A stretch of 64,000 nt of DNA from an uncultured Microbacteriaceae bacterium (lineage in GTDB: Bacteria > Actinomycetota > Actinomycetes > Actinomycetales > Microbacteriaceae), in contig CANKXX010000003.1 in the NCBI GenBank assembly GCA_947487835.1, positions 434,001-498,000 on the forward strand, given 5' to 3'. The position numbers were made by a program, and so were the translations under genes. Below are positions 7,753-15,448 of the stretch, piece by piece. How positions within the stretch are numbered: the first letter of the stretch is position 1; the number at the start of each line of letters is the position of its first letter. A model generated the notes under the pieces. That model did not search any database and was not told the origin of the DNA. It worked only from the letters and a program-made list of their open reading frames with translations.

Positions 7753-8769
7753 ATGACCGTACGCGAGAGCACGCTTCCCGGAGAGCTCGGGCAAGCGGAC
7801 CCCCGCGCCAAGAACGGGGGAGCCGTCACCAAGGCGGCTCCCCCGTCGGCGCGGAAGGGCCGTGGCCTCGGCTGGTCCGGCCGACTCGAGGTCGCCATCC
7901 TGGTGGGGCCGGCCCTGGTCGTCTTCCTCGCCTTCGTCATCTACCCCGTGGTGATGGCGGCCTACTACGGCTTCTTCAGCTGGCAGGGCTTCGGCGCCCC
8001 GACCGACTTCGTCGGCTTCCGGAACTACCTGACCATCCTGCAGGACCCGACCTTCCACGACGCGCTGTGGCACAACGCCACCATCGTCGTCCTGTCCCTC
8101 GTGCTGCAGGGGCCCGTCGCGATCCTCGTGGCGCTTCTGCTCAACCGGAAGCTGCGAGGGCAGTCCCTCATCCGCGTGCTGATCTTCGTGCCCTACGTCA
8201 TCTCCGAGGTCGTCGTCGGCACCGGCTGGAGCCTCATGCTCCAGGGCAACGGCGCGATCAACGGCTTCCTCGAGAAGATCGGCCTCGGCGGCCTCGCGCA
8301 GGACTGGCTGGCCAACCCGGACATCGCCATCTGGACGCTGATGGCCATCATCACCTGGAAGTACATCGGCTTCGCCGTGATCCTCTTCCTCGCCGGCCTG
8401 CAGGGCATCCCCGAGGAGCTGTCGGAGGCGGCCGCCATCGACGGCGCCTCCTACTGGCAGATCCAGCGCAGGATCACCCTGCCGCTGCTCGGCCCGACGC
8501 TGCGCATCTGGGCGTTCCTGTCGATCATCGGCTCGCTCCAGCTGTTCGACCTCGTCTACATCATCTGGGGGCAGTACATCTCCTCCACGGCGGGCACCTC
8601 GACCATGGCCACGTACCTCGTGACCAACGGCCGGAACTCGGGCAACTTCGGCTACGGCAACGCCGTCGCCGTGGTGCTGTTCGTGATCTCGCTCGTCGTC
8701 GCGCTCGTCTACCAGCGCTACGTGCTCAACCGCGACACCGCGGGAGCACTCACGGAAGGAAAGAAGTGA
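7753..8769 (+). CDS. Sugar ABC transporter permease, MalF type
   Basis: This 338-residue permease has six or more membrane helices beginning near residue 48 (VAILVGPALVVFLAFVIYP) and the EAA loop near residue 230 (EAAAIDGASYWQIQRRITLP) that contacts the ATPase. It forms the channel together with the next gene. The N-terminal 45 residues before the first helix are unusually long, Ala/Pro/Lys-rich, and their codons contain a perfect 11-bp hairpin. The ATG at 7753 lies 10 nt after the binding-protein stop. Confidence 0.92.
   Translation: MTVRESTLPGELGQADPRAKNGGAVTKAAPPSARKGRGLGWSGRLEVAILVGPALVVFLAFVIYPVVMAAYYGFFSWQGFGAPTDFVGFRNYLTILQDPTFHDALWHNATIVVLSLVLQGPVAILVALLLNRKLRGQSLIRVLIFVPYVISEVVVGTGWSLMLQGNGAINGFLEKIGLGGLAQDWLANPDIAIWTLMAIITWKYIGFAVILFLAGLQGIPEELSEAAAIDGASYWQIQRRITLPLLGPTLRIWAFLSIIGSLQLFDLVYIIWGQYISSTAGTSTMATYLVTNGRNSGNFGYGNAVAVVLFVISLVVALVYQRYVLNRDTAGALTEGKK
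7815..7845 (+). promoter_or_regulatory. Stable hairpin inside the 5' coding region of the first permease gene
   Basis: CGGGGGAGCCG (7815-7825) and CGGCTCCCCCG (7835-7845) form a perfect 11-bp stem with a 9-nt loop. It lies 73 nt after the binding-protein stop, but within codons 21-31 of the permease. In many sugar operons a hairpin after the binding-protein gene protects its mRNA or reduces downstream expression; here it seems to have been absorbed into the permease reading frame. The regulatory role is inferred. Confidence 0.6.
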
Positions 8770-9644
8770 CCGCCGCAACCGCCCTCCGGCCGGCGTCCCC
8801 CGCAAGACGGCGTCGTCGTCGCCCCGCGGGCGCCCCCACGAACCCGGTGCCGTACCTCGTCGCCATCGTCCTGATCGGCCTGATGCTCGCGCCCGTCGCG
8901 TACATCATCATCGGCGGGTTCCGGACGAACGCGGAGATCACGACGGACCCGTCCGGCCTGCCCGTCTCGTGGAACCCGGTCAACTACATCGACGTCCTCA
9001 CCGGCGGCATCTTCTGGCAGGAAGTGCTCAACTCGCTCATCGCGGCCCTCGCCACGACGGCGGGCGCGGTCGTCCTGGGGCTGATGGCGAGCTACGTGCT
9101 GGCGCGCTACACCTTCGTCGGCCGCGGGGCGCTCTACGCGATCTTCGCGAGCGGCCTGATGTTCCCGCTGACCGTCGCCATCACGCCGCTGTACATCGTG
9201 ATCAAGAACCTCGGCCTGATGAACTCGCTCGCGGGCATCATCCTTCCGCAGATCGCGTTCGCGCTGCCGACGACGATCATCATCCTGGTGCCGTTCCTCC
9301 GCGCGATCCCCGACGAGATCCAGGAGGCGGCCTTCATCGACGGCTGCAGCCGGCTCGGCTTCTTCTGGCGCATGGTCGTGCGGCTCTCGATGCCCGGTGT
9401 GATCACCGTGGGCATCCTGGCCTTCATCGGCAGCTGGAACAGCTACCTGCTCCCGCTCTTCATCCTGAACGACTCCGCGTCGTTCACGCTGCCGCTCGGG
9501 GTGCAGGCGTTCTCGTCGCAGTACTCGGTCGACACCGCCAAGGTGCTCGCCTTCACGTCGCTGTCGATGATCCCCGCCCTGGTGTTCTTCAGCCTGTTCG
9601 AGCGCCGCATCGTCGGCGGTCTGACGGGAGCGGTCAAGGGATGA
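8766..9644 (+). CDS. Sugar ABC transporter permease, MalG type
   Basis: This 292-residue permease begins at GTG 8766, overlapping the previous stop by 4 nt (GTGA). The N-terminus is Arg-rich (ARRRRRRPAG), then six membrane helices follow, with the EAA loop at about residue 190 (EAAFIDGCSRLGFFWRMVV). It pairs with the upstream permease in the sugar importer. Its stop overlaps the ATG of the GH3 gene, so import and intracellular hydrolysis are made together. Confidence 0.92.
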   Translation: MTAATALRPASPARRRRRRPAGAPTNPVPYLVAIVLIGLMLAPVAYIIIGGFRTNAEITTDPSGLPVSWNPVNYIDVLTGGIFWQEVLNSLIAALATTAGAVVLGLMASYVLARYTFVGRGALYAIFASGLMFPLTVAITPLYIVIKNLGLMNSLAGIILPQIAFALPTTIIILVPFLRAIPDEIQEAAFIDGCSRLGFFWRMVVRLSMPGVITVGILAFIGSWNSYLLPLFILNDSASFTLPLGVQAFSSQYSVDTAKVLAFTSLSMIPALVFFSLFERRIVGGLTGAVKG

Positions 9645-12109
9645 GCACGGTCGACACGGACCTCGTGCGCACCCAGAATACGAACACCGAGAACACCGGC
9701 TCCCCGAGCCGGGGAACCACCGACAGCGGCCCCGACGGCGTGGGCGCAGAGAACGAGGATGGCGTGATCCACTTGCCCGACGTGTCCCCGAGGGTGCGCG
9801 ATCTGCACGCCCGCATGACCCTCGAGGAGAAGCTGGCCCAGATCGTGGGCTACTGGGTGGACCAGGGCGGCGAGGTCGTGGCGCCCATGCAGGGCGAGAT
9901 GGCGACCTCGGGCCGCTACGAGGAGGCGACGGCCCACGGGCTCGGCCACCTCACCCGCGTCTACGGCACCCGCCCGGTCGACCCGGTGAAGCGCGCCGAG
10001 TGGCTGTGGGCAGAGCAGCGGCGCCTCCGCGAGGAGACGCGCCTCGGCATCCCGGCGCTCGTGCACGAGGAGTGCCTGACCGGGCTCGCGGCCTGGCAGG
10101 CCGCGACCTTCCCCACGCCGCTCGCGTGGGGCGCGTCGTTCGACCCGGGCCTCGTCGAGGAGATGGCGGCCCTGATCGGCGACTCGATGAAGGAGCTCGG
10201 CATCCACCAGGGTCTCGCCCCCGTGCTCGACGTCATCCGCGACGCCCGCTGGGGTCGTGTCGACGAGTGCATCGCCGAGGACCCGTACGTGGTCGGCACC
10301 ATCGGCACGGCGTACGTCCGCGGCCTGCAGAGCACGGGCGTGCACGCCACGCTCAAGCACTTCGTGGGCTACTCGGCGTCGCAGGCGGGCCGCAACCACG
10401 CTCCCGCACAGATCGGTCCCCGATTCGTCGAGGACGTGCTGCTGCCGCCCTTCGAGATGGCCGTGCTCGACGGCGGCGTCCGCTCCGTCATGAACTCGTA
10501 CGCCGAGATCGACGGCGCTCCCGTCGGGGCGACGCCGGAGTACCTCACCGACATCCTCCGTGGCCGCTGGGGCTTCGACGGCGTCGTGGTCTCCGACTAC
10601 TTCTCGGTCGCCTTCCTGCAGGTCATGCACGCCGTCGCCGCCGACCGCGGTGAGGCGGCCGAGCTCGCCCTCGCGGCGGGTATCGACGTCGAGCTGCCGA
10701 CCGGCGACGCGTACCTCGCCCCGCTCGCCGAGCGCATCCGCGCCGGCCTCGCGGACGAGGCGCTCGTCGACCGCGCCGTGCTGCGGCTGCTCGCGGAGAA
10801 GGAGGAGCTCGGGCTGCTCGACGAGACGTTCGAGACGCCGCCCACCTCGATCGACCTCGACAGCCCGGCGCACCGCGACGTCGCGCGCCGGCTCGCCGAG
10901 GAGTCGATCGTGCTGCTCACCAACTCCGGGGTGCTTCCGCTCTCCGGGTCCGGCGCAGACGCGGCGCCCCAGCGGATCGCGCTGATCGGCCCGAACGCCG
11001 ACAGCGCGGAGGCGCTCATGGGCTGCTACTCGTTCGCCAACCACGTGCTCGCGCACCACCCGGAGACCCCGCTCGGGTTCGAGATCCCCACGCTGGCGGA
11101 AGCGCTGCGCGGGGAGCTGCCCGACGCGGAGATCGCGGTCGTCGAGGGCGCCACGGTCGAGGGCGACGACCGCTCCGGCATTCCCGCCGCCGTGGCCGAG
11201 GCCGAGCGCGCGGACGTCGCCGTCGTCGTGGTCGGCGACCGCGCCGGGCTCTTCGGCCGTGGCACGGTGGGCGAGGGCAACGACGTGGAGAGCCTCGACC
11301 TTCCCGGCGTGCAGCGCGAGCTGGTGCAGGCGGTGCAGGCGACGGGCACCCCCGTCGTCGTGGTGCTGCTCACCGGCCGGCCCTACGCGGTGGACTGGGC
11401 GATCGACGGGGCAGACGCTCCCGCCGCCGTGCTGCAGGCGTTCTTCCCGGGCGAGGAGGGTGCCCCGGCGATTGCGGGCATCCTGACCGGCCGGGTCGCC
11501 CCGTCCGGCCGCCTTCCGGTCTCGCTCCCCCGGTCCGCCGGCGCCCAGCCCTACTCCTACCTGCACCCGATCCTGGGTGGCCCGTCGGAGGTGACGAGCG
11601 CCGACAACACGCCGGTGCTGCCGTTCGGGCACGGGCTGACCTACACGACCTTCGAGCGCACCGGCCTGACGGTCGCGGAGCCGACGGTCGCCGCCGGCGA
11701 CAGCTTCGTGGTGGAGCTGCGCGTGCGGAACACCGGCGAGCGCGCCGGCACGGACGTCGTGCAGCTGTACGCGCGGGACCTGGTCGCGAGCGTGACCCGC
11801 CCCGTCGCGCAGCTGCTCGGCTATCGCCGCGTCGACCTGCAGCCCGGCGGTGAGGCGCTCGTGCGCTTCGAGGTGCCCACCACCCGACTCGCCTTCACCG
11901 ACGCGCGGTACCGGCGCATCGTGGAGCCGGGCGAGGTCGAGCTCTGGGTCGGCGCCTCGTGCGCCGAGAAGGAGACGACGGCGAGCGTGACCATCACCGG
12001 TCCGGTTCACCCCGTCACGAATGACGACGAGCGGTACGTCCTCACCGAGGTCATCACCCGGGCGAGCGTCCCGCGGCAGAGCGAGCCGGAGGCCGCGCTC
12101 CGCGCCTGA
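9641..12109 (+). CDS. Glycoside hydrolase family 3, probable beta-xylosidase or beta-glucosidase
   Basis: This 822-residue enzyme has no signal peptide, so it acts in the cytoplasm on sugar brought in by the adjacent transporter. The GH3 TIM-barrel domain covers about residues 55-400, with the KHFVGYS motif and the likely nucleophile Asp319 in VVSDY. The alpha/beta domain follows to about 660, and a fibronectin III-like C-terminal domain (FVVELRVRNTGERAGTDVVQ) comes next. HEECL near residue 145 resembles beta-xylosidase-type members, so a xylo-oligosaccharide is my preferred substrate; beta-glucoside is the alternative. The first 40 residues are Thr/Asn/Gly-rich and probably disordered. ATG overlaps the permease stop (ATGA). 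Confidence 0.9.
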   Translation: MSTVDTDLVRTQNTNTENTGSPSRGTTDSGPDGVGAENEDGVIHLPDVSPRVRDLHARMTLEEKLAQIVGYWVDQGGEVVAPMQGEMATSGRYEEATAHGLGHLTRVYGTRPVDPVKRAEWLWAEQRRLREETRLGIPALVHEECLTGLAAWQAATFPTPLAWGASFDPGLVEEMAALIGDSMKELGIHQGLAPVLDVIRDARWGRVDECIAEDPYVVGTIGTAYVRGLQSTGVHATLKHFVGYSASQAGRNHAPAQIGPRFVEDVLLPPFEMAVLDGGVRSVMNSYAEIDGAPVGATPEYLTDILRGRWGFDGVVVSDYFSVAFLQVMHAVAADRGEAAELALAAGIDVELPTGDAYLAPLAERIRAGLADEALVDRAVLRLLAEKEELGLLDETFETPPTSIDLDSPAHRDVARRLAEESIVLLTNSGVLPLSGSGADAAPQRIALIGPNADSAEALMGCYSFANHVLAHHPETPLGFEIPTLAEALRGELPDAEIAVVEGATVEGDDRSGIPAAVAEAERADVAVVVVGDRAGLFGRGTVGEGNDVESLDLPGVQRELVQAVQATGTPVVVVLLTGRPYAVDWAIDGADAPAAVLQAFFPGEEGAPAIAGILTGRVAPSGRLPVSLPRSAGAQPYSYLHPILGGPSEVTSADNTPVLPFGHGLTYTTFERTGLTVAEPTVAAGDSFVVELRVRNTGERAGTDVVQLYARDLVASVTRPVAQLLGYRRVDLQPGGEALVRFEVPTTRLAFTDARYRRIVEPGEVELWVGASCAEKETTASVTITGPVHPVTNDDERYVLTEVITRASVPRQSEPEAALRA

Positions 12110-12111
12110 CC

Positions 12112-12843
12112 TCAGCCGATCAGAACCGCAGCCAGGAGTGGGTCAACGCCCGCCCCCGGCTGCGGTTCTGTCGTTGGAGCCTGGACGACCAGGTGATAGG
12201 TCACCAGGAGCCCGATGATGACCAGTCCCGCCACGGCCCACCAGAGAGCCGCCGGTTCGCGTCGCCGGAACGACGTGATGGCCGTCACGATCAGGGCGGC
12301 GGCGAGGAGCGCGAACAACGCGAATACGAGCCAGCGAATGACTCCGACATCCGCGACGCCGAAGAAGGCCAGGACCGTCGCCAGGAGCGGCAGGGCCACG
12401 AGGGCCGCGATGAAGAGGGCCCAGAGCACCTCCATCACGGAAGACCCGGTGGATGACGGCTCCATGCGCTCCCGCGCCTCGAGATCGAAGCGCTCCCGGT
12501 ACCGCTCCACGGGTCCCGCCAGCAGCTCCACGACCGGAGCGGGTAGTTCACCCGGCGGCAGCGCAAGGAACTCGGTCACGTCCTGGTTGCGCACCCAGGA
12601 CGACGCGAGCAGGCGCGCGAGGCGATCCCGCTCGAGGTCGGTGGCCCAGCCCTCGATGGCGATCCCCCAGCGACCGGCCTGATCGGGATTGCCCATCTCC
12701 CGGTAGCGCTCGGCCAGCGCGAGCCGGGCGCCGGCTCTCGTGCGATCGGCGCGCACGGCATCCTTGAGCAGTCGCAGCGCATCGCCGCGACGACCGGCGG
12801 CCCACGCGGCGGCCGATCTGCTGAGGATCAGGGCTTCCAACAC
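12112..12843 (-). CDS. TPR-like N-terminal domain protein with C-terminal membrane helices (DUF6584-like)
   Basis: This 243-residue protein has a helical N-terminal half that looks like degenerate tetratricopeptide repeats (AAGRRGDALRLLKDAVRADR, RLALAERYREMG), then three hydrophobic segments between residues 140 and 225. The N-terminus resembles DUF6584 proteins as I remember them; no function is known. The GTG at 12843 follows a CAGACT -10 element (12850-12855, minus strand) by 6 nt, so it is probably leaderless. Its last codons form one arm of a terminator hairpin shared with the convergent GH3 gene. Confidence 0.7.
   Translation of the reverse strand: MLEALILSRSAAAWAAGRRGDALRLLKDAVRADRTRAGARLALAERYREMGNPDQAGRWGIAIEGWATDLERDRLARLLASSWVRNQDVTEFLALPPGELPAPVVELLAGPVERYRERFDLEARERMEPSSTGSSVMEVLWALFIAALVALPLLATVLAFFGVADVGVIRWLVFALFALLAAALIVTAITSFRRREPAALWWAVAGLVIIGLLVTYHLVVQAPTTEPQPGAGVDPLLAAVLIG
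12121..12170. terminator. Terminator hairpin embedded in the 3' coding end of a minus-strand gene
   Basis: CAGAACCGCAGCC (12121-12133) and GGCTGCGGTTCTG (12158-12170) form a perfect 13-bp stem with a 24-nt loop. It begins 12 nt after the GH3 stop and lies inside the last 17 codons of the convergent gene. It is well placed to end GH3 operon transcription; for the minus-strand gene it would act inside the coding region. Confidence 0.65.
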
Positions 12844-12867
12844 CCGCTCAGTCTGCCGGGTGGATCG

Positions 12868-13512
12868 TCAGCCGATGAGCAGGCCGAGCTGACGCGCGAG
12901 CAACGGCGCGAGCTCCGTGAGCTGACTCTCGTCGATCGTGGCGCCGCGCAGACCCTCGATGCCATTGATCGCGCGGAAGTCCGACCCGCGCAGGTCGACG
13001 TCCTCCAGCCGCGCTCCGGTCACGTCGAGCGTGCCGATGCGGCAGTCCCGCAGGGTCACGCGCGTGGCCCGCGTGCCGCCGAGGTCCAGCTCGTCGACGG
13101 AGCAGCCCTCGATCAGGACGTCGGTGAGCCGCGACCCGCGCAGGTTGAGGAAGCCGAGCTTGCTGTGCGCGATGTGCACGGATCGGAACTCGCTCTCGTA
13201 GAGCTCGCCCGCGCCGATGCGGGACTGGGTCATCGCGACCTCGCGCCACGCGCTCCGCGGCGCGGACAGGGTTGCCGCGGTCACGTTGGTGAGCGCGGAG
13301 GAGGTGATCCGTGCTCCGCGGAGCACCGCCTCGCTCAGCGAGACTCCGGTGAGGTCGCACTCGAGCAGAACGAGCTCGGCGAGGTCGCGCTCCGAGAGGT
13401 CGAGGCCGTCGATCGACCGCCCCTCGAGCGAGGCGCCGTCGACCAGGTCGTCGACGTCCGCGGGGAGAAGCGTGCCCAGGCGCACGGGATCGATCCTCGG
13501 GGAGCGGGGCAT
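12868..13512 (-). CDS. Pentapeptide-repeat protein
   Basis: This 214-residue protein consists largely of consecutive five-residue steps of the A(D/N)LXX type, for example DGLDLSERDLAELVLLECDL and GARLEDVDLRGSDF. These fold as a right-handed quadrilateral beta-helix. Some family members mimic DNA and shield gyrase from fluoroquinolones, but most have no known role, so function is left open. The ATG at 13512 has AAGGA at a suitable distance. The gene ends 24 nt before the next minus-strand gene and begins 23 nt after the glycosylase stop, so it may belong to the same transcript as the glycosylase and thioesterase. Confidence 0.85.
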   Translation of the reverse strand: MPRSPRIDPVRLGTLLPADVDDLVDGASLEGRSIDGLDLSERDLAELVLLECDLTGVSLSEAVLRGARITSSALTNVTAATLSAPRSAWREVAMTQSRIGAGELYESEFRSVHIAHSKLGFLNLRGSRLTDVLIEGCSVDELDLGGTRATRVTLRDCRIGTLDVTGARLEDVDLRGSDFRAINGIEGLRGATIDESQLTELAPLLARQLGLLIG

Positions 13513-13535
13513 GGTGATCCTTGTCGTCGTCGTGA

Positions 13536-14498
13536 TCAGTGCCAGCGGTGGTCCTGAATGGTCATCTTCGGTCCGAAGCGGGGCTTCCGGAAGCCGCTGG
13601 TGAGGATGATGCGCATGACCCGCTGGCGGTGTCCCCGCCAGGGCTCGAGGAGCTCGAGCATCCCGTCGTCGTCGACGGGCGCGCCGGCGAGCGCCCAGCC
13701 CACGATGTCGTGCAGGTGGAAGTCGCCGACGCTGACCGTGTCCGGGTCGCCGTGCGCGCGCTGCATCGTCTCGGCCGCCGTCCACTCACCGACGCCGGGC
13801 ACGCTGCGGAGCTTCTGGGAGACGTGCTCGCCCCCGCGCCCGAGGGCCGCCGTACGATCGAGGCCGGATGCGACGCTCGCCGCGGCGAGGACGGTGCGGG
13901 AGCGCCGCGGGTCCACCCCCGCCCGGTGCCACTCCCAGGAGGGCACGAGCCGCCAGCGCTCGGCGGACGGCGCGACCGTGAGGCCGGCCGGAGCCGGGCC
14001 GGGCGCGGGCTCCCCGTGCTTCCGCACGAGCTGCCGGTACGCGCGGTGCGCCTCGATCACCGTCACCTTCTGCTCGAAGATGGCGGGCACCATGGCCTCG
14101 AACACCAGCCGGGTGCGAGGCAGCCGCACCCCGCGCATCCGCCGGTGGGCGTCGCGGAGGAAGGGGGACGAGGAGAGGTCCAGGTCGCTCCAGTCGTCCC
14201 CCGCCCCGAGCAGCTCGGGCACGCCGTCGATGATCCACTCGGCGCCGTCGCCCCAGGCACGGGCCTCGATGGATCCGTCGGCCGCCTGGCGCAGGCGCAG
14301 CGTCGCCGGTCCCTGCGGGGTGCGGAAGGTGCGCCACAGCGCGGGCGGGCCCGCCGCCGTCGCCGGCTCCCGGGCCTCCGTGGGGTCGCCCGCGCCGCGG
14401 CAGAGGGGCCCGAGCGTCCGGGCGAGATCGAGCGTGTCCTCGGGACGGTAGACCGTGGAGCACGTGAGCACCGGCGGCTCCGCCGCGAGCATCACCAT
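13536..14498 (-). CDS. AlkA-like DNA-3-methyladenine glycosylase (HhH-GPD family)
   Basis: This 320-residue protein carries the helix-hairpin-helix motif VPGVGEWTAAE followed by VGDFHLHD. Asp259 in the latter is the likely catalytic aspartate of the HhH-GPD superfamily. Such enzymes excise alkylated bases, opening base-excision repair. Two ATG codons (14498 and 14492) are possible; I chose 14498 because GGAGG lies 10 nt upstream. The gene overlaps the thioesterase stop, indicating coupling. No zinc or iron-sulfur cysteine motif is visible. Confidence 0.85.
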   Translation of the reverse strand: MVMLAAEPPVLTCSTVYRPEDTLDLARTLGPLCRGAGDPTEAREPATAAGPPALWRTFRTPQGPATLRLRQAADGSIEARAWGDGAEWIIDGVPELLGAGDDWSDLDLSSSPFLRDAHRRMRGVRLPRTRLVFEAMVPAIFEQKVTVIEAHRAYRQLVRKHGEPAPGPAPAGLTVAPSAERWRLVPSWEWHRAGVDPRRSRTVLAAASVASGLDRTAALGRGGEHVSQKLRSVPGVGEWTAAETMQRAHGDPDTVSVGDFHLHDIVGWALAGAPVDDDGMLELLEPWRGHRQRVMRIILTSGFRKPRFGPKMTIQDHRWH

Positions 14499-15037
14499 GT
14501 GCTGGGAGCCTCCGCCCGCGTGCTCGGCAGTGCGGCGTCCTCGCCCCACTGCAGCAGCCAGTCGGGCACGCTGAGGTCGGCGGGGGCGGGCGGAACCTGG
14601 GCGAGCAGCTCCGGGATCGGCACGACGCCGCCCGTGCGGCGCAGGATGCGGGCCCGCACGAAGGCCTGGGCGTAGATCTCGCCGTCGCGCACGAAGCGCT
14701 GCTCCACGTACACGGCCCGCTCGTCGTAGCCGAGGATCCGGGACTCGACCTCGAACCGCTGCCAGAGCTGCAGGGACTTACGGAAGCTGATGGTCTCGGA
14801 CACCACCACCGGGTACCAGCCATTCCGCCGGAAGACCGTCCAGATGCCCGAGCGGCGCAGCAGTTCGAGGCGCCCGAGGTCGAGGATCGAGAGGTATACC
14901 CCGTTGTTCATGTGCCGGAAGACGTCGAGGTCCGTCGGCAGCACGACGAAGCGGGCCCGGACGACCTCGTAGGCGCCGACGGAGGGCCGGAGCGCGGCGA
15001 GCACCGAGTGCAGCAGGGTGCGGAACAGGAGGTGCAC
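14492..15037 (-). CDS. Hotdog-fold acyl-CoA thioesterase-like protein
   Basis: This 181-residue protein has the 4-hydroxybenzoyl-CoA thioesterase-type motif DLDVFRHMNNGVYLSILDLG, typical of the group that includes mammalian THEM6. The expected activity is hydrolysis of an acyl-CoA thioester; the substrate is unknown. The GTG at 15037 follows a TAGTCT -10 element (15045-15050, minus strand) by 7 nt, indicating a leaderless mRNA. Its end overlaps the AlkA-like gene by 7 nt. Confidence 0.82.
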   Translation of the reverse strand: MHLLFRTLLHSVLAALRPSVGAYEVVRARFVVLPTDLDVFRHMNNGVYLSILDLGRLELLRRSGIWTVFRRNGWYPVVVSETISFRKSLQLWQRFEVESRILGYDERAVYVEQRFVRDGEIYAQAFVRARILRRTGGVVPIPELLAQVPPAPADLSVPDWLLQWGEDAALPSTRAEAPSTW

Positions 15038-15448
15038 GCCCGACAGACTAACCGCGCCCGCCGACCCCGCGGTGCACCCCGCCCTCCCGCCGTCCGCGAC
15101 GCGTCCCGTGCCCCTCCCTCCCCGCCACCGTTCCGCCACCGTTCACAATTCAGGCTGTCCTGCGACACGCCGCATCCGGCGCCCTCGAAACGCGGCGTGT
15201 CGCACCTGAGCCTGAATTCGGAACACCACCCCGCAGCTAGTCCTGAATCCGAGGCACCACCCGGAGGACGAGCCGGACCGGAACCCGCGGGGACGGGACT
15301 GCCCAATGATCCTCATCCCGTAAGCGCGACTCAGTGTTCCTCGAGGAGGAAGTAGGTAGCCGTCCCCCGCACCCCCTCTACCTGTTCCGGCGGGGCGGTG
15401 GTTGGGTTAGGGGCAACCTGCGTGTGAACTCACGGGAGCGAGACGACC
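15038..15448. other. 411-bp intergenic region with one palindromic repeat
   Basis: This gap separates the divergent thioesterase and ctaD genes. It contains the minus-strand promoter of the thioesterase, one copy of palindromic repeat family 1 (15141-15224), and the ctaD leader with GGGAGCGAG before its ATG. GGTTG/CAACC arms near 15401-15419 could form a small hairpin. I see no convincing small gene. Confidence 0.6.
15141..15224. repeat. Palindromic repeat family 1, copy A
   Basis: The arms are TGCGACACGCCGC (15161-15173) with GCGGCGTGTCGCA (15192-15204), AATTCAGGCT (15148-15157) with AGCCTGAATT (15209-15218), and GTTC/GAAC at the ends. The whole unit is about 84 bp. Related copies lie at 23755-23840 and 60670-60749, all intergenic. 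Confidence 0.88.

Noticed and set aside
9443-12010. Very long minus-strand open frame opposite the GH3 gene
   Set aside because: Amino-acid composition (Arg, His, Gly, Val) is that of a shadow frame; the plus strand encodes a complete GH3 enzyme with catalytic motifs.
12868-13785. Pentapeptide-repeat gene starting upstream at 13785
   Set aside because: The added residues overlap the AlkA-like gene and are Arg/Ala shadow sequence; the ATG at 13512 has AAGGA in the right place.
15038-15448. tRNA or small RNA gene in the ctaD upstream region
   Set aside because: The strong palindrome here does not fold as a cloverleaf and recurs at other loci as a repeat family; no anticodon arm or TPsiC-like sequence.
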